Shown piece by piece: positions 62,549 through 64,000 of a DNA stretch of 64,000 bases; positions within the stretch are counted from its first letter, which is position 1; the number at the start of each line of letters is the position of its first letter. Position numbers and translations under genes: made by a program. The stretch covers positions 54,951 through 118,950 of the forward strand of contig JANQJF010000024.1 of NCBI GenBank assembly GCA_028281765.1, given 5' to 3'. The notes beneath the pieces were generated by a model, which saw only the letters and a program-made list of their open reading frames with translations, was not told the DNA's origin and made no database searches. The stretch is from Planctomycetota bacterium. Its GTDB lineage: Bacteria; Planctomycetota; UBA1135; UBA2386.

Positions 62549-62564
62549 CTTGATTCGGGGTTTA
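62549..62564 (-). repeat. Shared leader element TARRCCCYGAATCAAG, minus-strand copy
   Basis: The reverse strand reads TAAACCCCGAATCAAG upstream of the small membrane protein. Similar elements lie on the plus strand at 57379-57394 (TAAGCCCTGAATCAAG) and 58035-58050 (TAGGCCCTGAATCAAG), each just upstream of a gene. This links three separate genes by one leader. Confidence 0.6.
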
Positions 62565-62574
62565 AATAGACCGG

Positions 62575-62604
62575 AAACGTTCCACGGCGCTCGGCAAACG
62601 TTCC
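62575..62604. promoter_or_regulatory. Tandem AAACGTTCC operator-like sites
   Basis: AAACGTTCC occurs at 62575-62583 and 62596-62604, 21 bp apart, about two helical turns. The core AACGTT is palindromic. The sites lie between the minus-strand membrane protein and the plus-strand small operon and could control both. Confidence 0.45.
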
Positions 62605-62699
62605 GCAAAACCTAGCTGAGGCGCTCGGCTACTTCCTCCGCGTTGGAGACGAGTGTCGTCTGGGCCTGGGAGGGTGACCAACGTGAAAAAGGAACCGCG

Positions 62700-62828
62700 A
62701 TGCAATCCGTAGTCGCGCAGCGCCTCGCTCTCTCATCGTCAACCGATGAGTTCAGCCAACCCGTCTCGATGGGTGGAGCAAACTCCGTATACGTCACGGC
62801 AGTTGTGTTCGACGCCAGCACCACTTAG
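62700..62828 (+). CDS. Small protein of 42 residues
   Basis: ATG 62700 has an AAGGA element before it and gives a short beta-like protein (ANSVYVTAVVFDAST). Homologues were not recognised. It begins a chain of three small genes: its stop overlaps the AGGAGG for the next one. Confidence 0.45.
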   Translation: MQSVVAQRLALSSSTDEFSQPVSMGGANSVYVTAVVFDASTT

Positions 62829-62837
62829 GAGGACGTC

Positions 62838-62933
62838 ATGGGATGCAATGGGAACTGCGGCGGAAGCCGCAGCGAACTCACAGGTCCGGGGGAGCCGACG
62901 ACTTCGGCGCGGCACTCGAGGAGCGCCGAGTGA
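62838..62933 (+). CDS. Small Cys-containing peptide of 31 residues
   Basis: ATG 62838 follows a strong AGGAGG (62827-62832). The peptide begins MGCNGNCGGSRSELTG and ends at TGA 62933, which overlaps GTG 62930 of the next gene. The close C-N-G-N-C pair could bind a metal or form a disulphide. Function is unknown. Confidence 0.45.
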   Translation: MGCNGNCGGSRSELTGPGEPTTSARHSRSAE

Positions 62934-63413
62934 AAATTCTACGACGATTCACGGCGATCGTGGCGACCGTCGTTCTTGCCGCCGCAATCTTCTGGGCGAT
63001 ACGACCAAGCATCCCCCCCCTCCAACCAGGAGATGACCGAGCGGTTCCAAGAGCATCGATCGATGCTCTTGGAGCTCTTGCCGAAACTCATGGGAGATTC
63101 CCCCTGGCAGAACGAAGTCGAGAAGGCGTGCCACGAGTTGGGGCTCTTGGGCGTCTACCGAAGATCTGGGAACGGCCGGTCGACGCTTCTCGATCTTTCG
63201 CAGCAGGAGCAGAAGGTAAATACTCTCCCTCTAGTTCGACCGATCGCAAGCGCCGACGGAGATGGAGTCTGGTTCGTTGAGTTCGCAAGCCCAGACTGCG
63301 TCAAGGGCTACGCCTGGCTCAAGACACCGCCGCGGCAACTTGGAGATCCGACAACTTCTCTCACATACGAACTACTTGACGGCTCGTGGTTTCTGTTTCG
63401 CGAGGATCGTTAG
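62930..63413 (+). pseudogene. Membrane-anchored small protein with a frameshift at a C8 run
   Basis: GTG 62930 starts a membrane helix (TAIVATVVLAAAIFWAI). At the run of eight C (63013-63020) the frame is lost. Reading seven C instead continues as PSNQEMTERFQEHRSMLLEL and on to the stop at 63413 (LLDGSWFLFREDR). One C too many, or slippage at the run, would explain it. Phase variation, pseudogene decay and sequencing error are all possible. Confidence 0.65.
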
Positions 63414-63580
63414 GGGATATCCCCCATCACGCCGCCCCCCGACGACAGCAGCTTCGACACCGCCGTACCGAGCAGTCCCCCCGCGGCCGCTGCGAACCCA
63501 GCAGCCATCCAGACCTTCCGCTCGATCGCAGCGACTCGCTCGTCGAGCTTCCTGATCTTCGCAGTCAGGCCGGTGCGCAC
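63410..63580 (-). CDS. Small membrane protein (paralogue 2)
   Basis: GTG 63580 gives 56 residues matching paralogue 1: LTAKIRKLDERVAAIERKVW and MAAGFAAAAGGLLGTAVSKL. The start is uncertain, since the open frame extends upstream without recognisable sequence. The two copies lie about 1.1 kb apart on the same strand and differ mainly at the ends. Their 3' ends are both adjacent to plus-strand gene ends. Confidence 0.6.
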   Translation of the reverse strand: MRTGLTAKIRKLDERVAAIERKVWMAAGFAAAAGGLLGTAVSKLLSSGGGVMGDIP

Positions 63581-63666
63581 CGCCCGTCGTTCGTCGCCTC
63601 GGTCTGGGCGAACCTTAGGTTTGCGCCGCGAGCTCGCCGCGGCGCCATCGCCGCAAACTCCTTGCA

Positions 63667-63990
63667 CTAGGACGAACGATCCGTATTCGCTGACTGACCG
63701 TCGTCGTTTCGCTCCGCAATCGCCTTGTGCACGGCTTCCAGCGTGTCTGCCGACAGCCGCTCGATGCCCTCCTGTCGGCCCTCTACGCGGCCGAGACAAC
63801 CACTCACGTCGACCAGGGTCTCGTTCTGAGGTCCCGGGACCGCGCGATCAGCGTCTTGCGGTGCCCGTGCATCATCAGCGCGTCTTGGCTCGAGTGGCCA
63901 CCCTAGAAGCTCGGCCGAGAAGTCGCTGTTCGGCCCCGTAACGCGCTGAGAGAATGTGGTCGCGTTAGGGAGGCCATGCTCGGACGACAT
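63667..63990 (-). CDS. Hypothetical protein near the right edge
   Basis: ATG 63990 with a GGGG element upstream gives 107 residues with a charged C-terminal helix (GRVEGRQEGIERLSADTLEA). No family is recognised. It may be paired with the small membrane protein downstream on the same strand. Confidence 0.5.
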   Translation of the reverse strand: MSSEHGLPNATTFSQRVTGPNSDFSAELLGWPLEPRRADDARAPQDADRAVPGPQNETLVDVSGCLGRVEGRQEGIERLSADTLEAVHKAIAERNDDGQSANTDRSS

Positions 63991-64000
63991 TCACCCCAAG

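Noticed and set aside
62612..62824. Minus-strand open frame opposite the 42-residue gene
   Set aside because: No supported start signal; the plus-strand chain has better ribosome sites.
1..64000. CRISPR arrays, transposases, integron attC sites and rRNA
   Set aside because: None were recognised on reading. The end-duplications at 57-59.6 kb lack the attC signature.

Overview
The window looks like a piece of a high-G+C Planctomycetota chromosome. The best evidence is the paired DUF1549/DUF1553 and PSCyt1-type cytochrome proteins at the left end. Secreted proteins with carboxypeptidase-regulatory-like domains and many short secreted beta-rich proteins fit the same phylum. No finer taxonomic placement is attempted. 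All calls were made by reading the sequence; no database search was run.

Layout. 1-4 kb: two planctomycete surface/cytochrome genes. 4-7 kb: the conserved glmU-prs-rplY block on the minus strand. 7-11 kb: two glycosyltransferase-like genes and a sodium:solute symporter. 11-19.3 kb: a tightly overlapping respiratory operon, napD-napA-tetraheme c-tetraheme c-FeS protein-NrfD-octaheme HAO-like cytochrome-small protein. By content it can be read as nitrate to nitrite to a more reduced nitrogen compound. 19-21 kb: GT-C-like membrane protein pair. 21-23 kb: BlaI-type repressor with an M56 protease that carries polysaccharide-export/SLBB domains. 23-32.5 kb: HTH regulator, rsmJ, prmA, outer-membrane porin, CBS and universal stress proteins, then the housekeeping run DAHP synthase-tpiA-secG-yicC-gmk-coaC. 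32.7-38.8 kb: secreted glycosidase-like protein, methyltransferase and secreted proteins including an HEXXH protein. 38.95-42.8 kb: a cobalamin riboswitch followed by three secreted proteins, two of them propeller-like, converging on a QueG/CblC-like iron-sulphur protein. 43.7-54.6 kb: a large carboxypeptidase-regulatory-repeat protein, a five-gene overlapping operon (asparaginase, nnrD, HEAT-like, YdjY-like, GT-C), a methyltransferase and a DUF151 nuclease.

At 54583-54669 lies tRNA-Ser(UGA). Everything to its right (54.7-64 kb) has the look of a genomic island. Base composition is lower (hand counts of 50% and 58% G+C on two 60-nt lines, against 63% and 67% on two core lines). Genes are short and mostly unfamiliar. 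They include a tail-collar protein with a membrane anchor, an F-box-like protein, a Fic protein and two paralogous small membrane proteins. Four genes appear broken by single-nucleotide shifts, one at a run of eight C. Gene 3' ends are duplicated around inserted small genes, suggesting modular, cassette-like growth of the island.

The most interesting candidates for undescribed biology are: (1) the riboswitch-controlled secreted propeller operon as a possible corrinoid-scavenging system; (2) the nap-HAO fusion operon lacking recognisable napB/napC; (3) the island with its F-box and Fic proteins and duplicated gene ends.
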